Assembly (NCBI GenBank): GCA_964529795.1
Contig: CAZGXM010000004.1
Location: 1-64,000, forward strand
Direction: 5' to 3'
Length of the DNA stretch: 64,000 nt
Source of the DNA: CAZGXM01 sp964529795
GTDB taxonomy: Bacteria > Bacillota > JADQBR01
A model generated the notes under the pieces. That model was given only the letters and a program-made list of their open reading frames with translations. It did no database searches and had not been told where the DNA came from. Made by a program: the position numbers and the translations under genes. Shown piece by piece: positions 22,778-32,171 of this stretch (position 1 is its first letter; every line of letters begins with the position of its first letter).

Positions 22778-23941
22778 TCAACCCGGCGTAACCGTCAAAA
22801 CTTCGGTTTTGTCCAGGGATTCTTGTATCAATCCCTCGATATCAAGGACCGTTTCCGCCTTTTCCACCGGTCCCAGTTTCGGGCGGATTGCCGGGTGTTT
22901 CGGCACAAAGAGCGTACAGCAATCTTCGTATGGCTGGATAGAAATTCCATAGGTGTCAATTTTTTTGGCATAGTCCATGATTTCCAATTTGTCAAAGGTA
23001 ATCAGCGGCCTCAACACGGGAATTTTTGTCACCTCACTGATCACACCCATGCTTTCCAATGTCTGGCTGGCGACCTGGCCGAGATTCTCCCCTGTTACCA
23101 GCGCCAACGCCTCTTCCTGTTCGGCAATGCGCTCGGCAATGCGGAACATCATCCGGCGCATAATGGTAACGTAAAATTCTTCCGGACAGTGCTTGCGAAT
23201 CGCTTTTTGTATTTCGGTAAAATGATTGATATACAACTTGATCCAGCCGCCATAGGCGCTGATTTTACGGGTCAATTCAATTACTTTTACCTTGGAACGC
23301 TCGCTGGTAAAGGGAAAACTGTGAAAATGCAGGCCCGTTATTTCCAAGCCTCGCTTCATACCCAGCCAGCCGGCAACGGGACTGTCTATGCCGCCGGACA
23401 GGAGCAGTACCGCCTTACCGGTGGAACCCACCGGTAGGCCGCCGTGACAGGGAATCTTGCCGGTATAGACGTAAGCCCCTTCCTGGCGCACTTCCAAGGT
23501 AACTGTCACATCCGGTTGGTGCACGTCCACCGACCAACCGGTGGTATTTTTCAACAGGTACGCGCCCACTTCCCTGCTGATCTCCGGTGACTGCATGGGA
23601 AACTTTTTGTTTGACCGCTTTGTCTCCACTTTAAAGGTGCCTCCGGCACCGGCTTCATGCAACTGTTCCAGGGCGGCAGCTTTCATTGCCGCCAAATCCA
23701 GTGCTGTTACCGCGGCCACACTGACAGACACTATCCCAAAAACTTTCCGTACCCGCTCAATAACCTTCTGTACATCATCTTCAACGGGTATATACATCCG
23801 GCCGTAGGCAGTTTCAATCCGGTTTGATGCAAGGGCGCTTAAAGCGTTCTTGATATTTTTCAGCAGTCGTCTTTCAAACTTTTTCCTGTTTTTTCCCTTC
23901 AAACTTATTTCCCCGTAGCGTATCAACAGCGTCTGTTTCAT
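22778..23941 (-). CDS. thiI: tRNA 4-thiouridine synthase ThiI
   Basis: Uses ATP and a persulfide to make s4U in tRNA, and may supply sulfur for the thiamine thiazole. The 387 residues have a ferredoxin-like and THUMP region (about 1-165) and a PP-loop AANH domain with LLLSGGIDSPVAGWLGMKRG near residue 178. The C-terminal rhodanese extension of the E. coli protein is absent, as usual in Gram-positives, and sequence ends soon after EDCCTLFVPKHP. Overlaps the cysteine desulfurase gene by four bases, the normal NifS-ThiI pairing. Confidence 0.95.
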   Translation of the reverse strand: MKQTLLIRYGEISLKGKNRKKFERRLLKNIKNALSALASNRIETAYGRMYIPVEDDVQKVIERVRKVFGIVSVSVAAVTALDLAAMKAAALEQLHEAGAGGTFKVETKRSNKKFPMQSPEISREVGAYLLKNTTGWSVDVHQPDVTVTLEVRQEGAYVYTGKIPCHGGLPVGSTGKAVLLLSGGIDSPVAGWLGMKRGLEITGLHFHSFPFTSERSKVKVIELTRKISAYGGWIKLYINHFTEIQKAIRKHCPEEFYVTIMRRMMFRIAERIAEQEEALALVTGENLGQVASQTLESMGVISEVTKIPVLRPLITFDKLEIMDYAKKIDTYGISIQPYEDCCTLFVPKHPAIRPKLGPVEKAETVLDIEGLIQESLDKTEVLTVTPG

Positions 23942-25104
23942 CTTAAGCCCCTCAACTCCCTTAAATCTGCCGCGATTTCCCGTAACTTTACCAAAAATTG
24001 TTCTATTTCCTGGTCGGTATTTAAATAGGACATACTTATCCTGATAGCCCCGGTCAATGCCTCGCCTTTAAGGCCCATGCTTTTCAAAACATGGCTTGCT
24101 TCATCCCGCCGGGAATGACAGGCAGACCCAGTGGAGACATATATCCCTTCCGCTTCCAACGAATGCAGCAGTACCTCGCCCCGGTCAATGCCCTCGCACC
24201 AGATGTTCACAATATGCGGGGCGGCAGTTTCCATGTCCGCCGGCCCGTTAATGTGCACATCTCCCATTGCATTCAGCCCTGCAAGCAACTTTTGTTTCAG
24301 TTTGAATAAAGTGCGGTCCCCCGCCATCAGTTTCCTGCCGGCTATTGCTGCAGCCTTACCCAGCCCTACGATACCGGGCACATTTTCCGTTCCCGCTCTC
24401 AGGCACATTTCCTGCTCGCCGCCAACCAGCAGGGGTTTGACCTGTACGCCTTGGCGAATAAAAAGCGCACCCACCCCTTTCGGCCCGTGAATTTTATGGG
24501 CGCTGACAGACAAAAGGTCTATACCCGCCTCTTTCGGATGAAGGGGTAATTTCCCAAAACTCTGCACCCCGTCTACATGAAAGACTGCGTGAGGGGCATG
24601 GGAACGTATCACCCGGGACAATTCCCCGACGGGCTGAATGGTACCCACTTCGTTGTTCACAGACATGATGCTCACCAGGATTGTCTGCCGCGTCAGCATT
24701 TCTTTTAACCGCTCCGGGTTTACAAAACCCGCCCTGTCCACATCCAGGTATGAAACCCGAAAACCCTCTTCCGAGAGCCTCCTGGTACTCTGCAATACCG
24801 AGGCATGCTCAATAGGTGTGGTAATAATATGCCTGCCCCGGCCCTTTCGCTGCTGCGCCGTTCCCCACAAGGCCCAGTTATTGGCCTCGGTGCCGCCGGA
24901 AGTAAAAAATATTTCCCCGGGGTCAACCTGCAGTACATCTGCCACCTGCCGCCGGGCGTTTTTCATCGCTTTTTCGCCTTCCAGACCCAGGTGGTGCAGC
25001 GATGACGGGTTGCCGTAAGTCTCCAGCATTATTTTTTTCATTTCTTCAACCACCGCCGGCAGGCACGCCGTGGTGGCACTGTTATCCAAGTAAATTTGCG
25101 GCAT
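23938..25104 (-). CDS. Cysteine desulfurase (NifS/IscS-like) serving ThiI
   Basis: PLP enzyme that moves sulfur from cysteine to a catalytic cysteine persulfide. ATG at 25104 (MPQIYLDNSATTACLP) follows GAGGTGAG; a GTG nine bases earlier lies in the site. About 388 residues. Motifs: SGGTEANNWAL, EHASVL, the PLP lysine in SVSAHKIHGPKGVG near residue 200, and the persulfide cysteine in VSTGSACHSRRDEASHVL near residue 325. Overlaps thiI by ATGA, so the pair probably makes s4U; a general Fe-S role cannot be excluded. Confidence 0.93.
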   Translation of the reverse strand: MPQIYLDNSATTACLPAVVEEMKKIMLETYGNPSSLHHLGLEGEKAMKNARRQVADVLQVDPGEIFFTSGGTEANNWALWGTAQQRKGRGRHIITTPIEHASVLQSTRRLSEEGFRVSYLDVDRAGFVNPERLKEMLTRQTILVSIMSVNNEVGTIQPVGELSRVIRSHAPHAVFHVDGVQSFGKLPLHPKEAGIDLLSVSAHKIHGPKGVGALFIRQGVQVKPLLVGGEQEMCLRAGTENVPGIVGLGKAAAIAGRKLMAGDRTLFKLKQKLLAGLNAMGDVHINGPADMETAAPHIVNIWCEGIDRGEVLLHSLEAEGIYVSTGSACHSRRDEASHVLKSMGLKGEALTGAIRISMSYLNTDQEIEQFLVKLREIAADLRELRGLR

Positions 25105-25251
25105 TTTTCTCACCTCAACTGCTACCTATTTTCCCCAAAATACAATATTGTTAAATATTTTCCGCATCGTAACAAAAAATTCCTACAAAAAAAGTATTAA
25201 TGTCTGACTTATTGGCAAAACTAGAGAGGTGATTTTGAAAAAGGAGTGAAT

Positions 25252-26103
25252 ATGGAAGCGATTACCATGAAACTTGCAAAAAATAAAATGCGTATTGCCT
25301 GTCTTCTGCTGGTAATGTTTGTCATGCAGATGCCAGGTGCGTCACTGCCGGCAAAGGCAGCTGAAAACTACTACATCGTACAAAAAGGCGATAACCTCTG
25401 GTCCATCGCCCAAAAACATTCCATGACCGTTACCAAATTGAAAGAAATTAACGGGCTGAAAAGCAACATTATCTACCCGCAGCAATGGCTGAAGCTCTTG
25501 CCCACCGGTAACAGCAATACCGTCTATATCGTCAAGCCCGGTGACAATCTCTGGATTATCGGCAAAAAATTCAACGTCAGCCTGATGACGCTGAAACAAT
25601 TAAATAATCTTTCAGGGAATATCATTTATCCCAACCAGCGTTTATTGCTGCCGGATCACGGCAGTAACCATCCGGCTCCGGTCTTTCGCCAGCTGGAAAA
25701 CAGTATTTTCCGGGAACAAAGCAATGATAATTACACCAGTATGGACCTGTATTGGCTGGCCAGGGCCATTGCCGCCGAGGCCCGGGGTGAACCCTTTGAA
25801 GGACAGGTGGCGGTAGGTGCGGTGATTTTAAACCGGGTGAAACACCCGCATTTCCCGGACACGGTTTACAAAGTTATTTTTCAAAAGTCCGGCGGGGTAC
25901 ACCAGTTCAGCCCGGTGCAAAACGGCTCGATTTACCGGGAACCTACCTCGGAAGCAGTTGAAGCAGCCAGGGCCGCACTGGCCGGTAAAGACCCCACAAA
26001 CGGCGCCCTGTTTTTCTATAACCCGGAACTGACGTCGCGGTCCAACTGGATCCGTACCCGGCCGGTGGCCAAGGTCATGCATAACCACGTATTTACTCTG
26101 TAG
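25252..26103 (+). CDS. LysM cell-wall hydrolase, SleB-like
   Basis: ATG at 25252, five bases after AAGGAG; a GTG two codons earlier overlaps the site. Signal peptide (about residues 10-38, IACLLLVMFVMQM...AKA). Two LysM repeats follow (YYIVQKGDNLWSIAQKHSM and VYIVKPGDNLWIIGKKFNV), then a Hydrolase_2/SleB domain from about residue 160 (LARAIAAEARGEPFEGQVAV, GAVILNRVKHPHFPDT, GVHQFSPV). SleB-type enzymes are lytic transglycosylases of the spore cortex; CwlJ/SleB homologues with LysM are typical of spore-formers. Likely in spore cortex or mother-cell wall hydrolysis. Confidence 0.92.
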   Translation: MEAITMKLAKNKMRIACLLLVMFVMQMPGASLPAKAAENYYIVQKGDNLWSIAQKHSMTVTKLKEINGLKSNIIYPQQWLKLLPTGNSNTVYIVKPGDNLWIIGKKFNVSLMTLKQLNNLSGNIIYPNQRLLLPDHGSNHPAPVFRQLENSIFREQSNDNYTSMDLYWLARAIAAEARGEPFEGQVAVGAVILNRVKHPHFPDTVYKVIFQKSGGVHQFSPVQNGSIYREPTSEAVEAARAALAGKDPTNGALFFYNPELTSRSNWIRTRPVAKVMHNHVFTL

Positions 26104-26130
26104 AAAAGAGCAGCGGCAGGCTGCTCTTTT
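26104..26130. terminator. Bidirectional terminator
   Basis: Eleven-base perfect stem AAAAGAGCAGC / GCTGCTCTTTT with a five-base loop between the convergent LysM-hydrolase and histidine kinase genes; T-rich on both strands. Confidence 0.85.
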
Positions 26131-27555
26131 CTATGCCTCCAAGTCGTGCTGAACCGGCAGCCAAATAGTAAACGTGCTCCCTGCTCCCCAGGCGCTTTCC
26201 ACGGTTATTTCTCCCGCATGCTCGTCAACAATCCACTTGGCAATGGACAAACCCAGGCCGCTACCACCCGGTCCCCTTGCCGTATCACCGCGATAAAACC
26301 GTTCAAAAATATGGGGCAAGTCCTCTTCTTTTATGCCCTGCCCGTTGTCCTTTATCCAAATACCAACCCGTTCATCCTTTTTTGTGACCCCAAGACGGAC
26401 CCACCCATCATCTGCAGTATACTTAAAGGCGTTGTCCAGCAAAATATATACCGCCCGCTTCAGGTAGTCCTTGTTGGCAAAAACATTTATGTCCTTTGCC
26501 TCGCCCAGGCCCCGGGCAGCAAAATCTTTCGTACCGCTTCGCCGCTGCGCTGTCCTGGCCACTTCAGCCAAAATCGGCTGTAAAGGTAAATTTTCCTTTT
26601 CCAACTGCAGGCCCACATCTGCACGCGCCAAGGCCAGCATGTCTTCCACCAAGCGCGTCATGCGCCGGGTTTCCTCCCGCATGTCCTCCAGTACTTCAAC
26701 ATCCGGTTTCTCACCGGCAGCAGCCATTTTCTGCAGCAGTTCCACGTTACCACCAATGGTGGTTAAGGGACTTCGCAGTTCGTGGGAGGCATCTGCCACA
26801 AATCTTTTCTGTGCCGAGTAGGTATCTTCCAGCCTTCTGTAAGCCTGCTCCAGCCTGGCAAACATGGCATTGAGCGTAGCAACAAGCCGGCCGATTTCAT
26901 CCCGGGGGCCCCGGTAGTCAATGCGCCGGCTTAAATGCCGGCCGCTATCTATTTCTGCTGCAGTTTTGCTTATTTTTTCAATCGGTCTCAAAGCAGCCCG
27001 GGCAAGTAACAAACCCACGGTTGCAGCTGCCGCAAGCGCAATTAAGATACTGATTATCAACAGCACCCGCAGGCTGGATAAAGTTGCCTCCACCTGGGCC
27101 AATGAACGGCCCACCTGCATAATGCCGATAAAATTGTTCTCCACATACAGGGGCAGGTTGTACAAGCGAACCTTGCTGCCGGAAATGGCCAGAGTTTCAA
27201 AAAAACCGGCCTGCTGCCTGCGGGCAAGCGCCAAAGTCTCTTTTGACAAGGGGAGCACCCTGTTCCCCAAATTTCCGGAGCGAGCCTGTACACGCCCGCG
27301 GTTGTCCACAACCTGTAGAAAGGTATCCGGCGAAGCAAAGACATCCACATCGGGCAGTACCACTTCCTTTAACAGAAAGGGGTAATCCACAATCTTAATA
27401 GATGCCAGTACCTGTGTAGCTTTATTGTTCAATGCCCGGTCCGTCTCGCCAATCATATACGCGGCCAGGAAATAGTACAGCAACAGGCCAAGGATTATCA
27501 ATGTGCCACCAAATACCACAGTATACCATAAGGTCAGGCGAGCACGCAGCGACAT
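26131..27555 (-). CDS. Sensor histidine kinase
   Basis: 474 residues. Two membrane helices (about 10-33 and 165-187) enclose an extracytoplasmic sensor region of about 130 residues. Then HAMP (about 188-240, with RPIEKISKTAAEIDSG), HisKA with phospho-acceptor ASHELRSPLTTIGGNVELL near residue 255, and HATPase_c with NAFKYT, DNGQGIKEEDLPHIFERFY and GSGLGLSIAKWIV boxes. The gene begins directly at the stop of the response regulator with GGAGG inside the latter. The signal is unknown; architecture is like CssS/BaeS-type envelope sensors. Confidence 0.95.
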   Translation of the reverse strand: MSLRARLTLWYTVVFGGTLIILGLLLYYFLAAYMIGETDRALNNKATQVLASIKIVDYPFLLKEVVLPDVDVFASPDTFLQVVDNRGRVQARSGNLGNRVLPLSKETLALARRQQAGFFETLAISGSKVRLYNLPLYVENNFIGIMQVGRSLAQVEATLSSLRVLLIISILIALAAAATVGLLLARAALRPIEKISKTAAEIDSGRHLSRRIDYRGPRDEIGRLVATLNAMFARLEQAYRRLEDTYSAQKRFVADASHELRSPLTTIGGNVELLQKMAAAGEKPDVEVLEDMREETRRMTRLVEDMLALARADVGLQLEKENLPLQPILAEVARTAQRRSGTKDFAARGLGEAKDINVFANKDYLKRAVYILLDNAFKYTADDGWVRLGVTKKDERVGIWIKDNGQGIKEEDLPHIFERFYRGDTARGPGGSGLGLSIAKWIVDEHAGEITVESAWGAGSTFTIWLPVQHDLEA

Positions 27556-28233
27556 CTAGCCATCCTCCTTTAAAACATACCCCATCCCGCGGATCGTGTG
27601 TATCAACCGTTTTTCACCGTTCTTCTCCAGTTTCTGCCGCAGCATGTTTACATACACTTCCAAAACGTTGGATTCGCCGCTGTAGTCAAAACCCCAAATA
27701 CGTTCCATGATCTGTTCCTTGGTTAAAACCAGCCGCGGGTTTCTTAAAAACAGCTGCAACAGTTGATATTCCTTGGCTGTGAGCCGGATTTCCCGCCCGC
27801 CGCGGATCACTTCACGGGTACTATCATCCATGACCAAATCTGCAAAGGCAAGCTTACTTTCCTGTGCCGGTTTTGCCCGGCGCAGTTGGGCCCGCACACG
27901 GGCCAGCAGTTCCTCCAGGGAAAAAGGCTTGACCAGGTAATCGTCTGCCCCGGCATCCAAACCCCTTACCCGGTCGCTGACTTCATCCTTGGCAGTCAGC
28001 ATGAGGACCGGCACAAAACTGGTTTTTCTCAACTGGCGGCAGACTTCAATGCCGTCCATACCGGGCATCATAATATCGAGAATAAGCAAATCGGGCTGTC
28101 TTTCCTCCGCCAACTGGAGCCCGGTAAGGCCATCATTGGCGACAAATACTTCATAGCCCTCAAAGGCAAGGCTGCGACGCAAAAAAGAAGTTATTTTTTT
28201 GTCATCATCAATGACCAGTATCGTGGACTGCAT
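27556..28233 (-). CDS. OmpR-family response regulator
   Basis: 225 residues from ATG 28233 (MQSTILVIDDDKKITSFL), which has GGGAG six bases upstream. Receiver domain residues 1-118 with acidic DDD, phosphorylated Asp in LLILDIMMPGMDG near residue 52, TAKDE and KPFSLEELLARVRA. The C-terminal winged helix (about 130-225) has AKEYQLLQLFLRNP and IWGFDYSGESNVLEVYVNMLR. It pairs with the kinase immediately downstream. Target genes not shown by the sequence; an OmpR-style direct repeat occurs before htrA at 33406. Confidence 0.95.
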   Translation of the reverse strand: MQSTILVIDDDKKITSFLRRSLAFEGYEVFVANDGLTGLQLAEERQPDLLILDIMMPGMDGIEVCRQLRKTSFVPVLMLTAKDEVSDRVRGLDAGADDYLVKPFSLEELLARVRAQLRRAKPAQESKLAFADLVMDDSTREVIRGGREIRLTAKEYQLLQLFLRNPRLVLTKEQIMERIWGFDYSGESNVLEVYVNMLRQKLEKNGEKRLIHTIRGMGYVLKEDG

Positions 28234-28511
28234 AAATGTCTCCCACCTCAGAGTAATAGTAGCATAAAAAATTAACAGCGACAATGTCATCAGGTTTCCT
28301 GTGGATCTTTGTGGTGTTTTCCTGTCTGAAAACTTCTCCGCCAGGATGTGGCAACCCTCTATTTTCCTGTAATATCAACGGCTTTTGGTTATTTTTACCC
28401 TGCGTTTGTCCATTAATATCCCCGGAGTTTTTCAGGAAAACAGTAATAAATAAGCTTTAATTTGGCAACAATTTTATTGTGTTGATAAATATACAGAAAG
28501 GAGCGAGGTTT

Positions 28512-29840
28512 TTGCTGTCAAGTTTTATTCAACCCGAGAATACTGTGTTTGCTTTAATTTCCTTTGAAGGGCCAGATCGCTATTCTCTGGCAGGAGGATT
28601 GGGTGTGCGTATGGCTGAGTTGTCTCGAGCCCTTGCTGAAGCAGGATTTGAGACACATTTGCTCTTTGTGGGAGACCCATCCCTGCCCGGCAGGGAAAGA
28701 AAAGTAGGAGGCAAGCTGACCCTACACCGCTGGTGCCAGTGGATCAGTCGTTACTACCCGCAAGGGGTCTACCAGGGCGAAAATGAGAAATTGTACGATT
28801 TTGACGAGGGCGTGCCCGGATATGTGGCGGAGCAAATTGTACGGCCTGCTTTAACTGAAAACAAGCTGGTCGTAATTATGGGTGAGGAATGGCATACTGC
28901 CAATACCTTGCCCAATCTCAGCGATTTGCTGCACCGGCAAGGCCTCAGGGATAGGGCCCTGATGCTCTGGAATGCCAATAATCCTATGGGCTTTGAAAAA
29001 GTTAACTGGGGCCGGCTGGGATATGTAACCACTATTACCACGGTCAGCAGGTTCATGAAGCAGTATATGTGGCGCCTGGGTGTCAATCCCCTCGTTATTC
29101 CCAATGGGATACCCCGGCGAATTCTGGATAACCAAGCGGAAAATAATGCTAGAATTCTCCGGGAAAAAATAGGCGGGGATTATCTGCTTTTTAAAATTGG
29201 CAGATGGGATCCCGATAAACGTTGGAATATGGCAGTAGAGGCCGTGGCCCGACTGAAGTCCATGGGGTTAAAACCTAAACTGTTGGTCCGGGGCGGGGTG
29301 GAGCCCTATGAGGGAGAAGTAATGCACAATGCTATCAGACTGGGTCTAAATGTGGCGGAAATTAAACCCCGTGACAGTAAGCTTGAAAATATGCTCGAGG
29401 AGATATGGCGTGCAGGTGATGCCGAAGTGCTAAACCTCAAGTTTTTTATACCAGATAACCTGTTGGTTGTACTGTACCGGGCTGCCGATGCTGTCCTGGC
29501 AAACAGCGGCATGGAACCTTTTGGCTTGGTAGGGCTTGAGGCTATGGCTGCCGGGGCCGTTACCTTCACCGGCTCCACAGGAGAGGATTATGCCCGACCA
29601 TTTAAAAATGCGGTGGTCTTGGATACAGATGACCCTGCTGAAATTACTACATACCTGACCTGCTTGACCACTGACCGGATTGAACAAATCAGAAAAAATG
29701 CCCGTCAGACTGCAGCCAATTTTACCTGGGACAAAGTAATTGACATATTATTGGCCAGGATAAACTTTGTGGCAAACACTTCTCTCGGGCCCGGGGTCAT
29801 GGAAAATATCGGTAAAGGGGTTCGTCTTAGCTATGTCTAA
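28512..29840 (+). CDS. Glycosyltransferase (glycogen-synthase/GT4-like)
   Basis: TTG at 28512 is chosen because AAAGGAG lies eight bases before it; an upstream GTG has none. About 442 residues of GT-B fold. N-terminal half has LAGGLGVRMAELSRALAEAG, the glycine-rich acceptor loop of starch/glycogen synthases; the C-terminal half has RWDPDKRWNMAVEAV and EPFGLVGLEAMAAGAV, the NDP-sugar-binding E-x7-E motif. Its stop overlaps the start of the GH57 gene by eight bases, which suggests a coupled pair in alpha-glucan or related polysaccharide synthesis. Donor and product are not known from sequence. Confidence 0.88.
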   Translation: MLSSFIQPENTVFALISFEGPDRYSLAGGLGVRMAELSRALAEAGFETHLLFVGDPSLPGRERKVGGKLTLHRWCQWISRYYPQGVYQGENEKLYDFDEGVPGYVAEQIVRPALTENKLVVIMGEEWHTANTLPNLSDLLHRQGLRDRALMLWNANNPMGFEKVNWGRLGYVTTITTVSRFMKQYMWRLGVNPLVIPNGIPRRILDNQAENNARILREKIGGDYLLFKIGRWDPDKRWNMAVEAVARLKSMGLKPKLLVRGGVEPYEGEVMHNAIRLGLNVAEIKPRDSKLENMLEEIWRAGDAEVLNLKFFIPDNLLVVLYRAADAVLANSGMEPFGLVGLEAMAAGAVTFTGSTGEDYARPFKNAVVLDTDDPAEITTYLTCLTTDRIEQIRKNARQTAANFTWDKVIDILLARINFVANTSLGPGVMENIGKGVRLSYV

Positions 29841-31101
29841 AAATATCATGGTTTATACCGTGGTGCACCAGCCCCGCCGGCTGAAATTGCCTGCACAACC
29901 TATTCCTAAGGGAGCTGGTGTTGGCGACATTACTCGCTGCCTGTTTGATGATAACATGAATGAGAGATACTTTCATAAAGTGGCTGACAACTGTTACTAT
30001 CCGGCCAGCAAGATGTTTCAAAACCTGGTGGAGAAGGGATTTAAGCTATCCATCGGTTTCTCCTATTCTTTTCTCAGGCAGGCACAGCTTTATGACACGG
30101 AATTGTTGGAAAGGTTCCGGCAGCTGGTACGCCATCCCAACGTGGAGCTTATCGGCGTTGACCCTTATCACAGTTTCGTCTTTTACTTGGATATCAACGC
30201 GTTTATCGCTGGCATGAGGCAAATGGCTACATTTTTGGAAAATACCTTTGGTAAGCGTCCCGTAGTTACGGATACTACCGAAATGTTTCTATCCAATGAA
30301 ATATACTATGCTCTGGCAAAAGCTGGGTTTAAGGGAACTTTTATGGATGGCCGGCCCTGGGTAATGGGTTGGCGTGACCCGACATATCTTTACAAGTATG
30401 ACGGCGGCCCCTTTCTGTTTACCCGCCATTACCAGCTAAGCGATGATGTGGGCTACCGTTTTTCCAACCGCAATTGGCCCGGATACCCGTTATTTGCTGA
30501 CACTTACGCGGACTGGTTGAGTTGGGCAGCTGGAGACCTGGTGTTTTTGGGATGGGATTTTGAAACCTTCGGTGAACACCATGGACGGGAAATAGGAATT
30601 TTTGATTTTATGAGACAGCTGGTGGGAGAAATACAAAAAAGGAATGGGAAATTTATAACTCCCACTGAAGCAGTAAACAAATTTGGCAATAGAGCGCATT
30701 TTCTACCGTTGCCCCAGTTTTCCGTGACTTGGGCCGGTGAAGGTGGTACAGACTTTTTTTTGGGCAATTCAGTCCAGCAGAGCATATTCCAGTTAATGCA
30801 TCATGCGTACCACAAAGCATTGTTAACCGGCAACTCAAAACTAATGGAACTGGCCTTGTGGCTTTCCCAGTCGGACAATCTTCACCTGGTGCAATGGTTT
30901 GAAAGGGCAGGGAATGAAGCGGAGGTATCGGCATATTTTACCCCGTCCGAGTGGTGGCGGTTAACTCCTAATGGTATTATTTGGGAGATGCAACAGGTTT
31001 ACAAGAACTTCATCAATGCCCTGGACACGCACATTCCATTTAAAAATCCGGAAATAACCCCGCCATACCGGTCAATACCTGATGATGTCTCGGTACGCTA
31101 A
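29833..31101 (+). CDS. GH57-family glycosidase/transglycosylase
   Basis: 422 residues from ATG 29833 (MSKNIMVYTVVHQP). GH57 barrel with N-terminal VHQPRR, the motif 3 region DTTEMFLSNEIYY (the Glu would be the nucleophile) and motif 4 GWDFETFGEHHGREIGIFDF (the Asp would be the acid/base). GH57 members include alpha-amylases, 4-alpha-glucanotransferases and glycogen-branching enzymes. At 422 residues it is shorter than most branching enzymes (about 520), so an amylase-like role is more likely. Overlaps the glycosyltransferase gene; the two probably act on one glucan. Confidence 0.88.
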   Translation: MSKNIMVYTVVHQPRRLKLPAQPIPKGAGVGDITRCLFDDNMNERYFHKVADNCYYPASKMFQNLVEKGFKLSIGFSYSFLRQAQLYDTELLERFRQLVRHPNVELIGVDPYHSFVFYLDINAFIAGMRQMATFLENTFGKRPVVTDTTEMFLSNEIYYALAKAGFKGTFMDGRPWVMGWRDPTYLYKYDGGPFLFTRHYQLSDDVGYRFSNRNWPGYPLFADTYADWLSWAAGDLVFLGWDFETFGEHHGREIGIFDFMRQLVGEIQKRNGKFITPTEAVNKFGNRAHFLPLPQFSVTWAGEGGTDFFLGNSVQQSIFQLMHHAYHKALLTGNSKLMELALWLSQSDNLHLVQWFERAGNEAEVSAYFTPSEWWRLTPNGIIWEMQQVYKNFINALDTHIPFKNPEITPPYRSIPDDVSVR

Positions 31102-31400
31102 GGCAAATTACGTCGTAGGGATCCTGACTTTCTTTTAAAGCCACCACCTGTTGGTACTTCCTGTCACCCAGCACCTTTTGGCGCATGGGATAGAAGCGTT
31201 CCTGCGCCATCCTTTTTGCGCCAATTCGCGGAAAGCAGGACGCCGTTGCACCCCTGGACAATTGCTGTTACTTGCTCATCCAACTTCTTGCTTTCGGGAA
31301 ATACCACCAGTGCCAGCGGGTTATCCGGTATTTCCAGCTCTTTTTTAGCCCGGTTCTGGTTATAGACAAACTCCCGACTGGAAAAGGATATATATACCAC
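31100..31400 (-). pseudogene. Frameshifted remnant of an unrecognised gene
   Basis: On the minus strand one frame reads LEIPDNPLALVVFPESKKL and DEQVTAIVQGCNGVLLSANW, then at a run of five A (CGCAAAAAGG, about 31213-31222) the protein-like reading continues in the next frame as RMAQERFYPMRQKVLGDRKY and QQVVALKESQDPYDVICLS. The join looks like a one-base slip. The C-terminal part overlaps the end of the GH57 gene, so an original stop is missing. I do not recognise the family; no good ribosome site precedes it. Confidence 0.35.
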
Positions 31401-31418
31401 TATTCCGTGATGACACTT

Positions 31419-32027
31419 TTAAATTACCAGCCTTGCCAGTATGGCAAGACCAAAAAGCATAATTACAATCGCAGATATTCTATTTACCCAACGAATCAGC
31501 CGGTCACCCAGTTTATTCCGAAATAAACTATAAATACCGCTGGAAATATACCACCATATGGCGGCACCGGCAAAAACTCCTGAAACCAGGTTTAATATTG
31601 AAAGAACGCTTGGTGCCTCCATTGTTAACCCCAGGCCCGCAAAAACTGCAGCATAGACAAGTACCAGCATGGGGTTGGCAGCAGTCAACACCAGTGTGGA
31701 AATATAATTTGTAACCAAACCCCGGTCATTACGCGGTGGTTCCCCTGCACAGGGCTGCGATAAATATATTTTCAGGGCCAAAAAACAGAGAAAAATGCCG
31801 CCAATTAGATAGAAAAGCTTTTCTTCCCGTATAATCAACTCCCCGACAACACTCATCCCGGCAGCGGAAATCCCGGCATAGATGCTATCCACGGTAGCTG
31901 CTCCCAATCCGGATACAAAGCCACTTAGCCGGCCATGGGACAGGCTCCGTCTAATGCAAAGAATGTGCACAGGGCCAACCGGCAACGAAACAACAAAACC
32001 GGTAACGGCCGCTTTTATAAAAACCAT
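31419..32027 (-). CDS. LysE/RhtB-family exporter
   Basis: Membrane exporter of amino acids or related metabolites. Start at ATG 32027, nine bases after GGGGAG. About 202 residues with six hydrophobic helices. The N-terminal VVSLPVGPVHILCIRRSLSHG carries the family's P-x-GP-x3 motif, and GFVSGLGAATVDSIYAG follows in helix 2. C-terminal RWVNRISAIVIMLFGLAIL is the last helix. Substrate unknown. Convergent with GH57, separated from htrA by a terminator. Confidence 0.9.
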   Translation of the reverse strand: MVFIKAAVTGFVVSLPVGPVHILCIRRSLSHGRLSGFVSGLGAATVDSIYAGISAAGMSVVGELIIREEKLFYLIGGIFLCFLALKIYLSQPCAGEPPRNDRGLVTNYISTLVLTAANPMLVLVYAAVFAGLGLTMEAPSVLSILNLVSGVFAGAAIWWYISSGIYSLFRNKLGDRLIRWVNRISAIVIMLFGLAILARLVI

Positions 32028-32130
32028 CAGCTCCAGCTCCCCGCTGTTATCCACCTTACTACCATTATAATGAAATTTTGTCGCTTGAGAAGTAACCTAA
32101 AGCTTGATTTCAATAAAATACGCCCGCTTT

Positions 32131-32161
32131 TGCCAAAAAAGAAAGCCCGGAAGTACCCGGG
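32131..32161 (-). terminator. Terminator of htrA
   Basis: Minus strand CCCGG-loop-CCGGG stem followed by CTTTCTTTTTT, eleven bases after the htrA stop. Confidence 0.75.
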
Positions 32162-32171
32162 TTAAATTTTC

